Below, piece after piece: positions 1 to 9,149 of a stretch of 64,000 nucleotides of DNA; position 1 is the first letter of the stretch, and each line of letters opens with the position of its first letter. The position numbers were made by a program, and so were the translations under genes. The notes below the pieces were generated by a model. The model did not search any database. It was not told where the DNA came from and saw only the letters and a program-made list of their open reading frames with translations. The DNA comes from an uncultured Bacteroidia bacterium (GTDB taxonomy: Bacteria > Bacteroidota > Bacteroidia > Bacteroidales > F082), in NCBI GenBank assembly GCA_902791165.1, contig CADAVB010000010.1, forward strand, positions 62,001 to 126,000, given 5' to 3'.

Positions 1-338
1 AAGCCGATGCTTCCGCCGTGGAGGTGGTGCTTGCCGTCTTTGTTTTGCTCCAGTTGATATTCCACGTCGTCAATCTTGAAGCGACCGTAGCCGATGCGGT
101 TAGAGAAACGTCCGGGTGTCTTGCCCGCGCAGGGACCGTCGTTGTAGTAATCCCACGGATGGGGATAACCGAGGGCGATGTCTTCCATGTGGCCGTAGCG
201 GTCGGGCGTGACAATGCTCACGATGCCCGCGCCGATGTCGCTCAACTGCACCTTGATGCCGTTGGCGTTGGTCAAAGTGTAGAGCTTGATGTCCTTGTTG
301 TCAGGGGTCTTGCCCCATGTTTTTACTTCGATGTTCAT
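1..338 (-). CDS. galM: Aldose 1-epimerase (mutarotase), 3' end outside window
   Basis: This is the N-terminal part of a galactose mutarotase, which interconverts alpha and beta anomers of galactose before GalK acts. The translation from ATG at 338 begins MNIEVKTWGK and contains the family landmarks SDIGAGIVSIVTPDR, ALGYPHPWDYYNDGP and KTPGRFSNRIG, followed by the substrate-binding HHLHGG. About 112 codons are visible and the rest lies beyond the left edge. It lies upstream of nothing visible on its strand, but it is in the same orientation as the nucleotidyltransferase at 429-1286 and galactokinase at 3242-4387, which fits a galactose/hexosamine salvage group. No signal peptide is seen, so the enzyme is probably cytoplasmic. 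Confidence 0.9.
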   Translation of the reverse strand, partial: MNIEVKTWGKTPDNKDIKLYTLTNANGIKVQLSDIGAGIVSIVTPDRYGHMEDIALGYPHPWDYYNDGPCAGKTPGRFSNRIGYGRFKIDDVEYQLEQNKDGKHHLHGGSIG

Positions 339-345
339 ATTTATT

Positions 346-417
346 TTGGAGTTTGGAGTTAGGAGTTAAGAGTTAGGAGTTGGCCGATAGTAAGCAACTC
401 CACACTCATCACTCCAC
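346..417. repeat. GAGTTAGGAGTT tandem/inverted repeat
   Basis: The 90-bp gap between galM and the nucleotidyltransferase stop codon is filled by iterated GAGTT(A/T)GGAGTT units and their inverse (CAACTCC, CACTCC). It is the first of several repeats in this window that lie directly 3' of a minus-strand gene. Confidence 0.55.
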
Positions 418-428
418 ATTCCTAAATA

Positions 429-1286
429 TTACCATAAATCATTCGGATAAACGCCTTCTTTGTAGGTCACGCCGAACCAGGAAGCGTTGCTTGAAAGCAC
501 TTTCAGTTTGGCTGAGCCATCGTGGATGCTCTGGTTCACCATCAGCGGGATGAAAAACTCCGCTTTGATGTTGGTCTGGGCCGGGCCTTTCAGGAACTCA
601 ACGAAGCCCTTTTCGGAATACTCAAAGAAGTCGGGCGTAAAGCCGAAGAAGTTCATCGAAACGAGCGAATCCATGTCAAGTGGATGCGAGCCCGTTTCGT
701 CAGTGTAGGCCGCGCCGCCGTCCTCGGTGTGCCCGATGGCCGTGCGCTCGACGATGGTCTGAAGGTTGCCTTCCGCGTCGGCGGTGCAGATGCCACGACT
801 CACCGTGCCGAAGTCCGACATGGTGTTGTGCAGTTTGTAGGCGACCATGCTGTAGGCACCCGTTTTTCCCTCACATTCCGTGAGATATTTGGCCAAAACC
901 TCGTAGGCTTCCTTGCCGTAGAAGTCGTCGGCGTTGATGGCGGCAAAGGGTTCGTGGATCACGTCCTTGGCCATCAAGACGGCGTGGCAAGTGCCCCACG
1001 GCTTTTCACGGCCTTCGGGAACAGTGAAGCCTTCCGGCAGCTTGTCAAGTGACTGATATACATACTCAACGGGGATGCCGAATTTCTCCGTGTTGTTGAC
1101 TTTCTTGAACGCCTCGGCGAAGTCCTCGCGGATAACGAAGACCACCTTGCCGAAGCCGGCGCGCTTGGCGTCGTAAATAGAATAGTCGAGGATGGCTTCG
1201 TTGTTCGGCCCGACGCCGTCCATCTGCTTCAGGGCACCGTAACGCGAGCCCATGCCAGCTGCTAAAACTAATAGGGTTGGTTTCAT
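429..1286 (-). CDS. Sugar-1-phosphate nucleotidyltransferase
   Basis: A 285-residue nucleotidyltransferase of the GT-A-like pyrophosphorylase fold. The N-terminal signature LAAGMGSRYGALKQ (residues 8-21) carries the phosphate-binding glycine loop, arginine and lysine, and AINADDFYG (about residue 116) has the metal-binding aspartate. Such enzymes transfer a nucleotide from NTP to a hexose 1-phosphate. The genes around it (mutarotase, galactokinase, and elsewhere in the window an N-acetylhexosamine-kinase-like pseudogene) suggest a galactose- or N-acetylhexosamine-1-phosphate substrate, but this is inference. The exact nucleotide and sugar cannot be read from the sequence. It is cytoplasmic, with no signal peptide, and starts at an ATG followed by a well-conserved beginning. 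Confidence 0.85.
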   Translation of the reverse strand: MKPTLLVLAAGMGSRYGALKQMDGVGPNNEAILDYSIYDAKRAGFGKVVFVIREDFAEAFKKVNNTEKFGIPVEYVYQSLDKLPEGFTVPEGREKPWGTCHAVLMAKDVIHEPFAAINADDFYGKEAYEVLAKYLTECEGKTGAYSMVAYKLHNTMSDFGTVSRGICTADAEGNLQTIVERTAIGHTEDGGAAYTDETGSHPLDMDSLVSMNFFGFTPDFFEYSEKGFVEFLKGPAQTNIKAEFFIPLMVNQSIHDGSAKLKVLSSNASWFGVTYKEGVYPNDLW

Positions 1287-1326
1287 TGTATGATTGTTTT
1301 AATTTCAAAATTTTAAGATTTAAAAA

Positions 1327-3096
1327 TTAGTGTTTTATCGCTTTATTGATAATGCTGTTTCCGGAATTGTCGAAGACTTTGATAATGTAAAGACCTTGCG
1401 GCAACCTGCCAAGGTCTAAGGTGGTTTGCTTGCTTTGTTTCAAAAGTCGGCCTGTGAGGTCATAGACTTCGGCATGGCTGAAATCCTCCATCGCAATCGT
1501 AAGGCTTCCCGTGGTGGGGTTGGGGCAAAGGATGGTTTCGTAAGTCAGAGTTTCCTCAACATGAACTGTCATGTCGAACTCAGCAAAAGCGCTTTCAACG
1601 GAGCCAGTTTGGAACACATTGTAGGCGTTGAGCTTATACACATAATTGGCGTTTGGAACGGTGTCCCAATACTCGAATGATTCATGGCTCTCGTCTTTAG
1701 CCACGACTCCGACCAATCTGAAATTGTTGTCGTCAGTGCATTTGCGGTAAATCTCGTAGAACGTCTTGATGTCTTCGCGTTGCGGGATGTCGTCTTCCTT
1801 GTCCCAAGTGAGATGGCACATTATTGTTTCCTCATCCAACGGTTGGGTGCTGACCACGATATTTCTTGGCGGATAGCAGGGACGCACGTCGATGGTTTTG
1901 GGACATGATTTGTTGGGACATTCCCACCAGTTAGGGTCGGAATATACGTTCACGATGCTGTAACTATGTACGCCGTGCGGTACATTGTGGTCAATGTAGC
2001 TCTCTTCGTATGGGTCTATGCCGTGGGCAATCAGTTCACCGTCGCGGTAGAGGTCGGTGTATCCGATGGGCAAAGCTCCGCCTGTGCCAGGACCAATCAT
2101 GCTGAACGACAATCCTTGCTGGGTTCCAGTTCCCGGGTCGATGAGGGGTGACCAACCTTTATCGGGATCGTAGATACGGGCTTCTCCGGTAGTGGTTTCG
2201 CCCAATACGGTGCGTGGAACGGCATACACGCCGCCTTTCAATCTTCCAGTGAAAGTGGCTATGAACCAATAGGTTCCAGGAAGGATGTCATCGAGATACA
2301 TTCCTGCCGTAATGCAAGCTACTGGACGATTCACTTCTGTAAAGTCGTTTTCACTGGTGCGGTAAACATGCTGCATATGGGTGCTTCCCATGATGTTCTC
2401 ATCCAAGTTGCCGTAGATGAGTTGTCCGCCATCCAAGGGGTCGCCGTCATAAATGGCCATATAGACTCCCGTGAGCGTCGAAACGGGTGTGGCATCCTGA
2501 TAGAGGTAGAATCGAAAGCCATAGATGCCGCCTTGCGACCAGCCTTCGGGCGTGTCGAATTTGTCCATGACCATGATGCCCTCATCGCGGTTCACGTTGA
2601 AGCCGTAAGCTGTCAAACCATCGTGCAAGGCGCTCACGTTCCAGCCGTTGTTGTAGCCAGCGCCTGGATGGGTGGTAAATTTATCACCATGTCCCCATGG
2701 CTCATTAACATAATTCCTCCACGTCAGCTCTACTGTGTTCTCGTCCACAAAGGAGCCTGCGAAATAGGATGGACCTGCATATTTAGAACAAGTTTCATAA
2801 AAGAAAGAGTGCGACACGGATTCGGAAACCTCGTCAGGATAGACGGCGGCCACCGAGAAGGTGTATTCTTGGTAGAGTTGCAATGTGTCGGTATCAATCT
2901 GATACTCGTTTGTGACGATGTCGCCCAATTCGATGTTGTCGAGCCACAGACGGTAGCCTTGTAGCCCGTTGGGGTTGGTTGGGGGCAGCCAAGAGGCAAA
3001 GCCCGTGTTGCCTACGCATAGCTCATGCGGCGGTTCTTGCGCCCAAAGACTCACAGTCAGTAGGGCAGAGAAGAGGAGGAAGATAGATTTTTTCAT
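1327..3096 (-). CDS. Secreted T9SS cargo protein with fibronectin-like domains
   Basis: A 589-residue exported protein. Residues 1-19 form a signal peptide ending in LWAQ. An Fn3-like stretch follows (residues 25-100), then a long beta-rich region with GY.LY..G.L and further Fn3-like segments (about 400-510). The last 70 residues are a type IX secretion sorting domain: CPNPTTGSLTIAM, AEVYDLTGRLL and LPQGLYIIKV are the usual Por secretion tail blocks. The protein should cross the outer membrane through T9SS and be surface-attached or released. No catalytic motif is recognised, so its function is unknown; adhesion or glycan binding is possible. It sits between the nucleotidyltransferase and galK on the same strand, but the spacing and repeat suggest separate transcription from galK. 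Confidence 0.85.
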   Translation of the reverse strand: MKKSIFLLFSALLTVSLWAQEPPHELCVGNTGFASWLPPTNPNGLQGYRLWLDNIELGDIVTNEYQIDTDTLQLYQEYTFSVAAVYPDEVSESVSHSFFYETCSKYAGPSYFAGSFVDENTVELTWRNYVNEPWGHGDKFTTHPGAGYNNGWNVSALHDGLTAYGFNVNRDEGIMVMDKFDTPEGWSQGGIYGFRFYLYQDATPVSTLTGVYMAIYDGDPLDGGQLIYGNLDENIMGSTHMQHVYRTSENDFTEVNRPVACITAGMYLDDILPGTYWFIATFTGRLKGGVYAVPRTVLGETTTGEARIYDPDKGWSPLIDPGTGTQQGLSFSMIGPGTGGALPIGYTDLYRDGELIAHGIDPYEESYIDHNVPHGVHSYSIVNVYSDPNWWECPNKSCPKTIDVRPCYPPRNIVVSTQPLDEETIMCHLTWDKEDDIPQREDIKTFYEIYRKCTDDNNFRLVGVVAKDESHESFEYWDTVPNANYVYKLNAYNVFQTGSVESAFAEFDMTVHVEETLTYETILCPNPTTGSLTIAMEDFSHAEVYDLTGRLLKQSKQTTLDLGRLPQGLYIIKVFDNSGNSIINKAIKH

Positions 3097-3118
3097 AGGT
3101 TTGAGTGTTTATCGATTC

Positions 3119-3240
3119 GTAGGGGCGGACCCGCGTGTCCGCCCTCCCTGTATCAATTCATTTGAAACGGGCGGACACATGGATTCACCCATTTGATATT
3201 TTGTTTGTTTTTGGGCGGACACATGGGTCCGCCCCTACAG
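3119..3240. repeat. Palindromic intergenic repeat with GGGCGGAC cores
   Basis: GTAGGGGCGGAC at 3119 is the inverse of GTCCGCCCCTAC near 3227-3238. Inside, GGGCGGACACATGG occurs twice (3169 and 3213), and GGGCGGACC..GTCCGCCC forms a smaller palindrome. The element ends a few bases from the galK stop codon, so in the transcript it would form a strong 3' hairpin. Confidence 0.75.
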
Positions 3241-3241
3241 G

Positions 3242-4387
3242 TTAAATTCTCCTTGCGCCGTCCGAAATCACCACATCATAAACCTTCGGCTCATGCCCGA
3301 ATTTGGCGGCAAATTTTTCCTTTGCTGTTGCGATAAATACTTCATACAGAGCTTCTTTCACCAAATTGATGGTGCAACCGCCGAAGCCGCCGCCCATCAC
3401 GCGAGAGCCGGTCACGCCGCATTCCTTGGCGATGTCGTTGAGGTAGTCCAATTCATCGCAACTCACTTCATAGAGCTTGCTCATGCCGTAGTGCGTGCCG
3501 TACATGCGCTCGCCAACGGTCTCATAATCACCTTTTTCCAAGGCATCGCACACGTCGAGGACGCGCTGCTTTTCACCTATTACATATTCCGCGCGCATGT
3601 AGTCCTCTGCTGGAATCTCGTTTTTCACCTCGTTGAGCATTTCCATCGTTGCATCGCTCAAATATTTCACTTCGGGATGCTTGGCAGCAATATGAGCGCA
3701 AGCGTTCTCGCACGACTCGCGGCGCTTGTTGTAGGCCGACGAAGCCAGATTATGCTTTACGACGGTGTCTAAAAGCACCATCTTGTAGCCCTTGGGGTTG
3801 AAGGGGAAATACTCAAACTCCATCGTGGCGCAGTTGAGGCGCATCAGGTGACCGGCCTTGCCGAAGAGCGAGGCGAACTGGTCCATGATGCCACACTTCA
3901 CGCCAACATAGTTATGCTCCGTGGCCTGACCAATCCGTGCCAACTCGAACTTGTTGATGCCGAGGTTCAGCAAATCGTTGAGTGCGAAGGCGAAAGTGCT
4001 TTCCAAGGCTGCCGACGACGACATTCCCGCGCCGAGTGGCACATTGCCGTAAAACACTGTGTCGAAGCCTTCGAGTTTGTAGCCCCGCTTGATGATTTCG
4101 CGGCACACGCCGAAGATGTATTTGGCCCAGTGGATATTGGGGCAGTCGTCCTCGTTCATGCCGAACTCGCAGTAATCCTCCTTGTCGATGGAATAGGCGC
4201 GAACTTTTTCGGTGCCGTTGAGCTTTATCACAGCATAGATTCCCGAATCGATGGCTCCGGGGAAAACAAAGCCGCCGTTGTAGTCGGTGTGTTCGCCGAT
4301 GAGGTTGATTCGCCCTGGCGAAGTATAGACAACGCCCTCATTGCCAAAGCGTTGCTGGAACTGGGATTTCAATTGTTCTGTAGTCAT
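3242..4387 (-). CDS. galK: Galactokinase
   Basis: A 381-residue GHMP kinase that phosphorylates alpha-D-galactose at C1 in the Leloir pathway. The galactokinase signature is present at residues 25-40 (GRINLIGEHTDYNGG). The ATP-binding GHMP motif is PLGAGMSSSAALE at about residue 116, the catalytic-region motif is KCGIMDQFAS at about 165, and the C-terminal GHMP motif is MGGGFGGCTINL at about 330. The length matches the family. The start ATG at 4387 fits the usual N-terminus. It is divergent from the fucosidase gene at 4481, with which it shares an 90-bp intergenic region. Together with galM it would use galactose released from glycans. Confidence 0.95.
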   Translation of the reverse strand: MTTEQLKSQFQQRFGNEGVVYTSPGRINLIGEHTDYNGGFVFPGAIDSGIYAVIKLNGTEKVRAYSIDKEDYCEFGMNEDDCPNIHWAKYIFGVCREIIKRGYKLEGFDTVFYGNVPLGAGMSSSAALESTFAFALNDLLNLGINKFELARIGQATEHNYVGVKCGIMDQFASLFGKAGHLMRLNCATMEFEYFPFNPKGYKMVLLDTVVKHNLASSAYNKRRESCENACAHIAAKHPEVKYLSDATMEMLNEVKNEIPAEDYMRAEYVIGEKQRVLDVCDALEKGDYETVGERMYGTHYGMSKLYEVSCDELDYLNDIAKECGVTGSRVMGGGFGGCTINLVKEALYEVFIATAKEKFAAKFGHEPKVYDVVISDGARRI

Positions 4388-4455
4388 AGTCTGTTGTAGT
4401 TTCTCAATTTTGGGCGAAAATAGGAAAAAAATCGTTTATTAAGACCAATTTTTTA

Positions 4456-4463
4456 TATTTTTG
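4456..4463 (+). promoter_or_regulatory. Bacteroidetes -7 box for the fucosidase gene
   Basis: TATTTTTG matches the Bacteroidetes -7 consensus TAnnTTTG and lies 17 bp before the ATG at 4481. No convincing -33 TTTG is seen at the standard distance. Confidence 0.45.
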
Positions 4464-4480
4464 TCGAAAATTTGACTTTA

Positions 4481-5882
4481 ATGAGCAAAGCAAACCTTAT
4501 CACACTTTTGATGGTCGGAGGGCTTTTCGTTTCTTGCGTCCATCGCCCCGAGCGCAGCTATCCCATCCCGACAAGCCAACAATTGGAATGGCAACAGCTT
4601 GAAACTTATGCTTTTATCCATTTCGGCCTGAACACGTTCAACGACATGGAATGGGGCTACGGCAACGCAATGGGTTTTGACTCTGAAAGCCGCTGGCATG
4701 AAAGGCGTGATTTTCACTGCCAAGCACCACGACGGCTTCTGCCTTTGGCCGACCGCGACCACGGAGTATTCCATCAAGAACACCTATTATAAAAATGGGG
4801 AAGGCGATTTGGTGCGCGAACTTTGCGATGCTTGCAAGAAGCACGGCTTGAAGTTCGGGTTGTATCTTTCGCCTTGGGACCGCTACCAATCGGAATATGG
4901 CTATCAAGGCTATGTGGACATTTATCATCAACAGATTGAGGAACTTGTGAGCAACTATGGCCCGTTGTTCGAGTTCTGGTTTGATGGTGCCAACGGTGGC
5001 ACGGGCTGGTATGGCGGTGCCGACGAAATGCGCTCCATTGTGGCTGAGCAATATTACAATTATGAAAAAGCCCGCGACATCGTTTGGAAATACAGCCCCG
5101 AAGCGGCCATTTTTGGCGGCACGGTGCCCACCTTGCGCTGGATTGGCAACGAAAAAGGTGTAGCTGATGCCACGCAATGGTGTATGTATAAAACTGATTT
5201 CGAGTCGCTTAACAACGAAAAGACCCTTGTTCGCGGATTCCGCGACGGCGAGGCATGGCTGCCCGCCGAGGTGGACGTGTCGATTCGTCCGGGATGGTTC
5301 TACCACGCGAGCGAGGACAACCAAGTGAGAACCGTGGAGCAATTGATGGATTTGTATTTCAACAGCGTAGGCCATAATGCCAACCTGTTGCTCAATTTCC
5401 CTGTGAATCAAGAGGGTAGGATTCCTTCCATTGATTCCGCCAATGCCGTGAATTGGTATCAAAAGTTGCAAAAGGACTTTTCCAACAATCTCCTGAAAGG
5501 CAGCAAAGTGACCGCCAGCAACACCCGTTCAAGGCGTTTTGATCCGAAATATGTCACGGATGACGATTACACAACCTATTGGGCAACCGAAGACGGTGTG
5601 ACCCGTGCCGAACTCATCTTCGATTTCCCCCAAGCCACCGCTTTCAACCGCTTGCTTTTGCAGGAGTATGTCCCTTTAGGTCAGAATGTTGAGGCCTTCT
5701 ATTTGGACTATTACTTTAATGGCAAGTGGCTTCCGATTGAAATAAACGAGCCAACCTCATCCATCGGCTACAAGCGACTGCTTCGTTTTCAGACGGTTAA
5801 GGCAGATAAGTTGAGAATTAGGTTTAAGGTGTTTAAGGGCACTTTGTGTATCAATCGCGTCGGGGCGTTTTTGGCCGAATAA
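4481..5882 (+). pseudogene. GH29 alpha-L-fucosidase, disrupted by a small deletion
   Basis: GH29 exo-fucosidase with a lipoprotein signal peptide (LLMVGGLFVSC, cysteine about residue 20), so an outer or periplasmic enzyme. The reading frame from ATG 4481 runs to WGYGNA near 4670 and then goes out of frame. The other frame resumes at once with QWVLTLKAAGMKG and continues to 5882. The family normally has about 15-20 residues between these blocks, so a short out-of-frame deletion at about 4668-4672 explains both the frame change and the gap. The rest is well conserved: TAKHHDGFCLWP, WFDGANG with the nucleophile aspartate, and a C-terminal F5/8-type-C-like domain. A truncated product from TTG at 4677 would lack the start of the barrel. 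An assembly error is the alternative. Confidence 0.85.
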
Positions 5883-5891
5883 CGCACTTAA

Positions 5892-6644
5892 TCACCGTGT
5901 CATCAAAGCATCAATCGCGGGCAGAATCTCACCAGACTTGCCTTCGAGGTAGATGTCCGTGATGTAGTTCGTATAAGTCGAAGGCTCCATGTTGATTTCG
6001 ATGATCTTAGCGCCGCTTCGTTTGGCGATGCCTGGAATCATGTTGGCTGGGCTGACCTGTCCCGAGGTGCCAATGATGACGAAAGCGTCACAATTTTCGG
6101 CAGCTTTCACTGAACCATAATATGCATCCTCCGGAATACCTTCGCCGAAGAAGATGAAGTCGGGCTTCATCAGTCCGCCGCATTGGGCGCAACGGGGTGG
6201 TTCCTCGGTGAGTGTCAGGCTTTTGGCATCGACCTTGTGGCCGCATTTGGTGCAGACGAAGCGTGACATGTTACCGTGGAACTCATACACCACGCTGTTG
6301 CCCGCCACGGTGTGCAGGTCGTCGATGTTTTGTGTGATGACGCTGCTCAGGCGGCCTTCCTTCTCCCATTTAGCTAAGACGAGATGTCCTGGATTAGGCT
6401 TGATGTCCTTATTGCTGAAGAAGTTATAAAACACTTCTCGGATAATCTTCCACGACTCCTTGGTGTGGCGGTAATAGAAGTCGATGTTCAAGGAATTGGG
6501 GTCGTACTGGTTCCAGATGCCGCCCTCGCCACGGAAAGGCGGAATGCCGCTCTCGGCGGAAGTGCCAGCGCCGGTGAAGCCCACGATGTTCTTCGCCTTG
6601 GAGAGGATTTCGGCGGCTTGCTTGATTTTTTCTTCGTTGTTCAT
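5892..6644 (-). CDS. cobB: NAD-dependent protein deacylase, sirtuin
   Basis: A 250-residue Sir2-family enzyme that removes acyl groups from lysines using NAD+. The NAD-binding motif GFTGAGTSAESGIPPFR is at about residues 19-35, the conserved TQNIDDLH at about 104, and the catalytic histidine is in EFHGN at about 122. Two zinc-binding pairs, CTKC and CAQC, lie at about residues 131 and 152. The length is normal for a bacterial class III or U sirtuin. It is cytoplasmic. Its stop codon is 10 bp from the convergent fucosidase gene. Physiological targets cannot be inferred from context. Confidence 0.93.
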   Translation of the reverse strand: MNNEEKIKQAAEILSKAKNIVGFTGAGTSAESGIPPFRGEGGIWNQYDPNSLNIDFYYRHTKESWKIIREVFYNFFSNKDIKPNPGHLVLAKWEKEGRLSSVITQNIDDLHTVAGNSVVYEFHGNMSRFVCTKCGHKVDAKSLTLTEEPPRCAQCGGLMKPDFIFFGEGIPEDAYYGSVKAAENCDAFVIIGTSGQVSPANMIPGIAKRSGAKIIEINMEPSTYTNYITDIYLEGKSGEILPAIDALMTR

Positions 6645-6720
6645 GTTGGTATTATATTGATTGTTAGTTTCTTATTGGCGTGAGGCACGAGAATGAGGTT
6701 CACTACGCTAACGCCTTTTA

Positions 6721-6810
6721 CCGTCATGGCGGAGGCACATCCGCCATCTCCCAAGCGCTAAGACTTATCCTTATCGCTCGGGAGATTGCGGGTCAAGCCC
6801 GCAATGACGG
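6721..6810. repeat. Palindromic repeat element (CCGTCAT...ATGACGG)
   Basis: The outer inverted ends are CCGTCATGGCGG and CCCGCAATGACGG. Two inner hairpins are clear: ATGGCGGA/TCCGCCAT and ATTGCGGG/CCCGCAAT. It fills most of the 268-bp gap between the sirtuin and the antirepressor genes. It resembles a REP- or MITE-like element and no protein is encoded. Confidence 0.7.
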
Positions 6811-6855
6811 TTTCGGGCTAATGGATTTTATGATGCAAAGTTATACAAAAAAACC

Positions 6856-6887
6856 TTGCAGAATTACCCGAAAAATGCGTATATTTG
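6856..6887 (+). promoter_or_regulatory. Promoter of the antirepressor gene
   Basis: TATATTTG at 6880-6887 is a full match to the -7 consensus TAnnTTTG, and TTG at 6856-6858 is 21 bp upstream as a partial -33 box. Transcription would begin near 6894, which supports translation from ATG 6913 rather than the upstream in-frame codon at 6856. Confidence 0.6.
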
Positions 6888-6912
6888 CAATCTAGATGAA
6901 TATCAAATCGCT

Positions 6913-7797
6913 ATGACACAAAAGCAAGCCATACAACTGTTTGAGCAAAAGAAAGTTCGTACTGTTTGGGATACTGAAAAGGAGAAGTGGTATTTTTCGG
7001 TGGTTGATGTGGTGGAGGTGCTGACTGATAGCACCAATCCGCAAACCTATTGGAGGGTATTGAAAAACCGCTTAAAGAAAGAAGGAAATGAAACCGTTAC
7101 AAATTGTAACGCTTTCAAATTACGTGCGCCTGACGGCAAAATGCGCCTGACGGATGTAGCTGATACAGAGCAACTTTTCCGTCTCATCCAATCCATTCCT
7201 TCACCGAAGGCAGAGCCTTTCAAACAGTGGATGGCGCAGGTGGCGGCCAAACGCATTGACCAGATGCAGGATCCCGAGTTGTCCTTTGAGCAGGCGGTGG
7301 CCGACTACCGCAGGCTAGGCTATTCGGAGGCATGGATTAACCAGCGGATGAGGTCGATAGAGGTTAGGAAGCACCTGACCGACGAGTGGAAGCGTGCCGG
7401 ATTGGAGGAAGGACAGCAGTTTGCCTCACTCACCGACATTATCTATCGACAGTGGAGCGGCCTCTCCGCCAAGGAATACAAGCAGTTGAAGGGCTTGAAG
7501 AAAGAGAACCTGCGCGACAACATGACCGACCTTGAGATCGCCATCAACATGCTTGCGGAGGCCACCACGACACAAATCTCAAAGAACGAAAACCCGAAAG
7601 GCATGGCTGAAAGTGCCGGCATTGCCCGACGCGGTGGCGCCGTGGCCAACGATGCCCGCAAGGCCGTTGAGAAAGAAACCGGCCAGCCTGTGGTCTCAAC
7701 GATGAACGCCAAACAGATTGCACAGGGAGAAGGGGATTTGGATTTGAAAGGAGAGAGAATTAAAAAAGTTGTATATTTGCCAATTGAATCTATATAA
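6913..7797 (+). CDS. Phage-type antirepressor, BRO-N domain protein
   Basis: A 294-residue protein from ATG 6913. The N-terminus has the BRO/antirepressor pattern VRTVWDTEKEKWYFSVVDVV followed by VLTDSTNPQTYWRVLKNRL, LRAPDGKMRLTDVAD and QWMAQVAAKRIDQMQDP. The remainder is helical and ends with a basic segment (IKKVVYLPIESI). This family is abundant in Bacteroidales both in prophages and as stand-alone accessory genes, and is thought to bind DNA or antagonise repressors. It is followed after 20 bp by three AT-rich genes of unknown or protease type on the same strand, with no phage structural genes nearby. It therefore looks like a small mobile or defence-associated cassette rather than a prophage. 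Confidence 0.8.
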   Translation: MTQKQAIQLFEQKKVRTVWDTEKEKWYFSVVDVVEVLTDSTNPQTYWRVLKNRLKKEGNETVTNCNAFKLRAPDGKMRLTDVADTEQLFRLIQSIPSPKAEPFKQWMAQVAAKRIDQMQDPELSFEQAVADYRRLGYSEAWINQRMRSIEVRKHLTDEWKRAGLEEGQQFASLTDIIYRQWSGLSAKEYKQLKGLKKENLRDNMTDLEIAINMLAEATTTQISKNENPKGMAESAGIARRGGAVANDARKAVEKETGQPVVSTMNAKQIAQGEGDLDLKGERIKKVVYLPIESI

Positions 7798-7817
7798 TGA
7801 TTTTCTAATCATCTATA

Positions 7818-8732
7818 ATGGCATACATAACAAAACATAATTTCGACAAGATATTTAACGACAGGTTTCATTATGATTCTACGAAAAAAGTAGAAGGTAC
7901 AATAGAAATAATGGAGCCTATCGGTTGTTATTATAGTGAGAGAGAAATGCAGGTGCTCTTGGCGTATCGTGAATTTGTAAAAGACCCTGTTAGATTTTTT
8001 GGTATGTATAAAATACCATTTAGGGATACTTATACATATGTGTGGGAAAACCCACCTGCATATCATAATAACTGTAATTGTGAGTTACTTCGTAGCGATT
8101 ACTCTGGAAAGGGCGCAAAAATACCTGATGAGATTAGAAGACTAGGACGCGATAAAATTGAGGAATACAGGCGTTTTTATAAAAGCAATAGAGCTTTGCA
8201 TGACATAGATCCATATGCATTCTTTAGAAAGGTAAACTCGCATTTTCATACAAGCATTTCAAGAGAAGAAATAGATTCTGACCATGCTCCTAATTCTGGA
8301 GCGAAACGGATTCCTAATGTGCCATTAGAAAAGATGATAGAAGTGTTTAATCGTAACATTGAAGTACTGTTAAAGTATTGGAATAACCATATTGTTATTT
8401 GCAATAATTTTGCGAAACGCTCTTATTATATTACAAATTATATCAGAAAACATGGATTAAATGTGTTTTATACTAGCACTGATAACATGTCCAATACTAT
8501 AGGGAAAGTATTTAATGGAACAGAGTTTAGTAATGAATTGGTAATCAAAAAAGTAAAGGAAATCCAATTTATGAAAACCACAATGAGCAACCAAGTAAAA
8601 GATATAATACTCAAACAGCATAATCCTGCCGTTTCGATGGATATGACATTGTTGGACGCATTAGGTTTTAAACGCTGTAGTAAATGCATGTCAAATATTG
8701 TCAAAACAATGGGCACGGATTTATTAAATTAA
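7818..8732 (+). CDS. Hypothetical protein, AT-rich accessory gene
   Basis: A 304-residue protein I do not recognise. It has no signal peptide or membrane segment. Cysteines cluster at NNCNCELL (about residue 77) and CSKCMSN (about residue 288), which might bind a metal. Many aromatic and basic residues occur, for example in DKIEEYRRFYKSN. Base use is clearly more AT-rich than in the flanking housekeeping genes. It follows the antirepressor gene by 20 bp and precedes the retropepsin-like gene by 6 bp, so the genes are probably co-transcribed. No function is proposed. Confidence 0.65.
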   Translation: MAYITKHNFDKIFNDRFHYDSTKKVEGTIEIMEPIGCYYSEREMQVLLAYREFVKDPVRFFGMYKIPFRDTYTYVWENPPAYHNNCNCELLRSDYSGKGAKIPDEIRRLGRDKIEEYRRFYKSNRALHDIDPYAFFRKVNSHFHTSISREEIDSDHAPNSGAKRIPNVPLEKMIEVFNRNIEVLLKYWNNHIVICNNFAKRSYYITNYIRKHGLNVFYTSTDNMSNTIGKVFNGTEFSNELVIKKVKEIQFMKTTMSNQVKDIILKQHNPAVSMDMTLLDALGFKRCSKCMSNIVKTMGTDLLN

Positions 8733-8738
8733 GCAATT

Positions 8739-9146
8739 ATGGAATACTCATTAAAAGACACTATTGAAAGGGTCGGGATGACTTTGATAGATGTTAAAGT
8801 TAAGGACTTTAAACTGACTTTTGACATAGATACTGGCTCCACGGAGAACATCGTGTTTGATTTTGTTTCTAATCAATTGAGCGATGTTTTTAAACCTATA
8901 GATGGCAGTACAAAGGTGTTTGGGATAGATGGAAATTATAAGGAAAATCCTTGTGTAGAGGCTGAATTGACCATAGGTGACAAGAGTTTCTGGGTTCAGT
9001 TTAATGCAGTCAATGCAAACCAAACCGTTATTAATCTTCAAAATGATTTTGGGTTTCAATTGCATGGCATACTCGGTATCCCTTTTTTAGTAGAGAATGG
9101 TTGTATTATTGATTTTAAGAACAAACTATTAATAATTGGAGAGTGA
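8739..9146 (+). CDS. Retropepsin-like aspartic protease
   Basis: A 135-residue single-lobe aspartic protease-like protein. The catalytic motif FDIDTGSTENIVF is at about residues 28-40 and matches the DTG(S/A)T signature of clan AA peptidases. The second hydrophobic-glycine block is LHGILGIPFLVENG at about residues 107-120, followed by a terminal strand IDFKNKLLIIG. Such proteins work as homodimers, each lobe giving one Asp. There is no signal peptide, so it is probably intracellular. It is 6 bp after the unknown gene at 7818-8732 and 3 bp before the next one, forming a tight unit. A peptidase in an antirepressor-led cassette could cleave a partner protein, but this is inference. Confidence 0.78.
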   Translation: MEYSLKDTIERVGMTLIDVKVKDFKLTFDIDTGSTENIVFDFVSNQLSDVFKPIDGSTKVFGIDGNYKENPCVEAELTIGDKSFWVQFNAVNANQTVINLQNDFGFQLHGILGIPFLVENGCIIDFKNKLLIIGE

Positions 9147-9149
9147 TTC

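Noticed and set aside
18..362. Plus-strand open frame of 114 residues
   Set aside because: It is antisense to the partial galM gene, which has clear family motifs.
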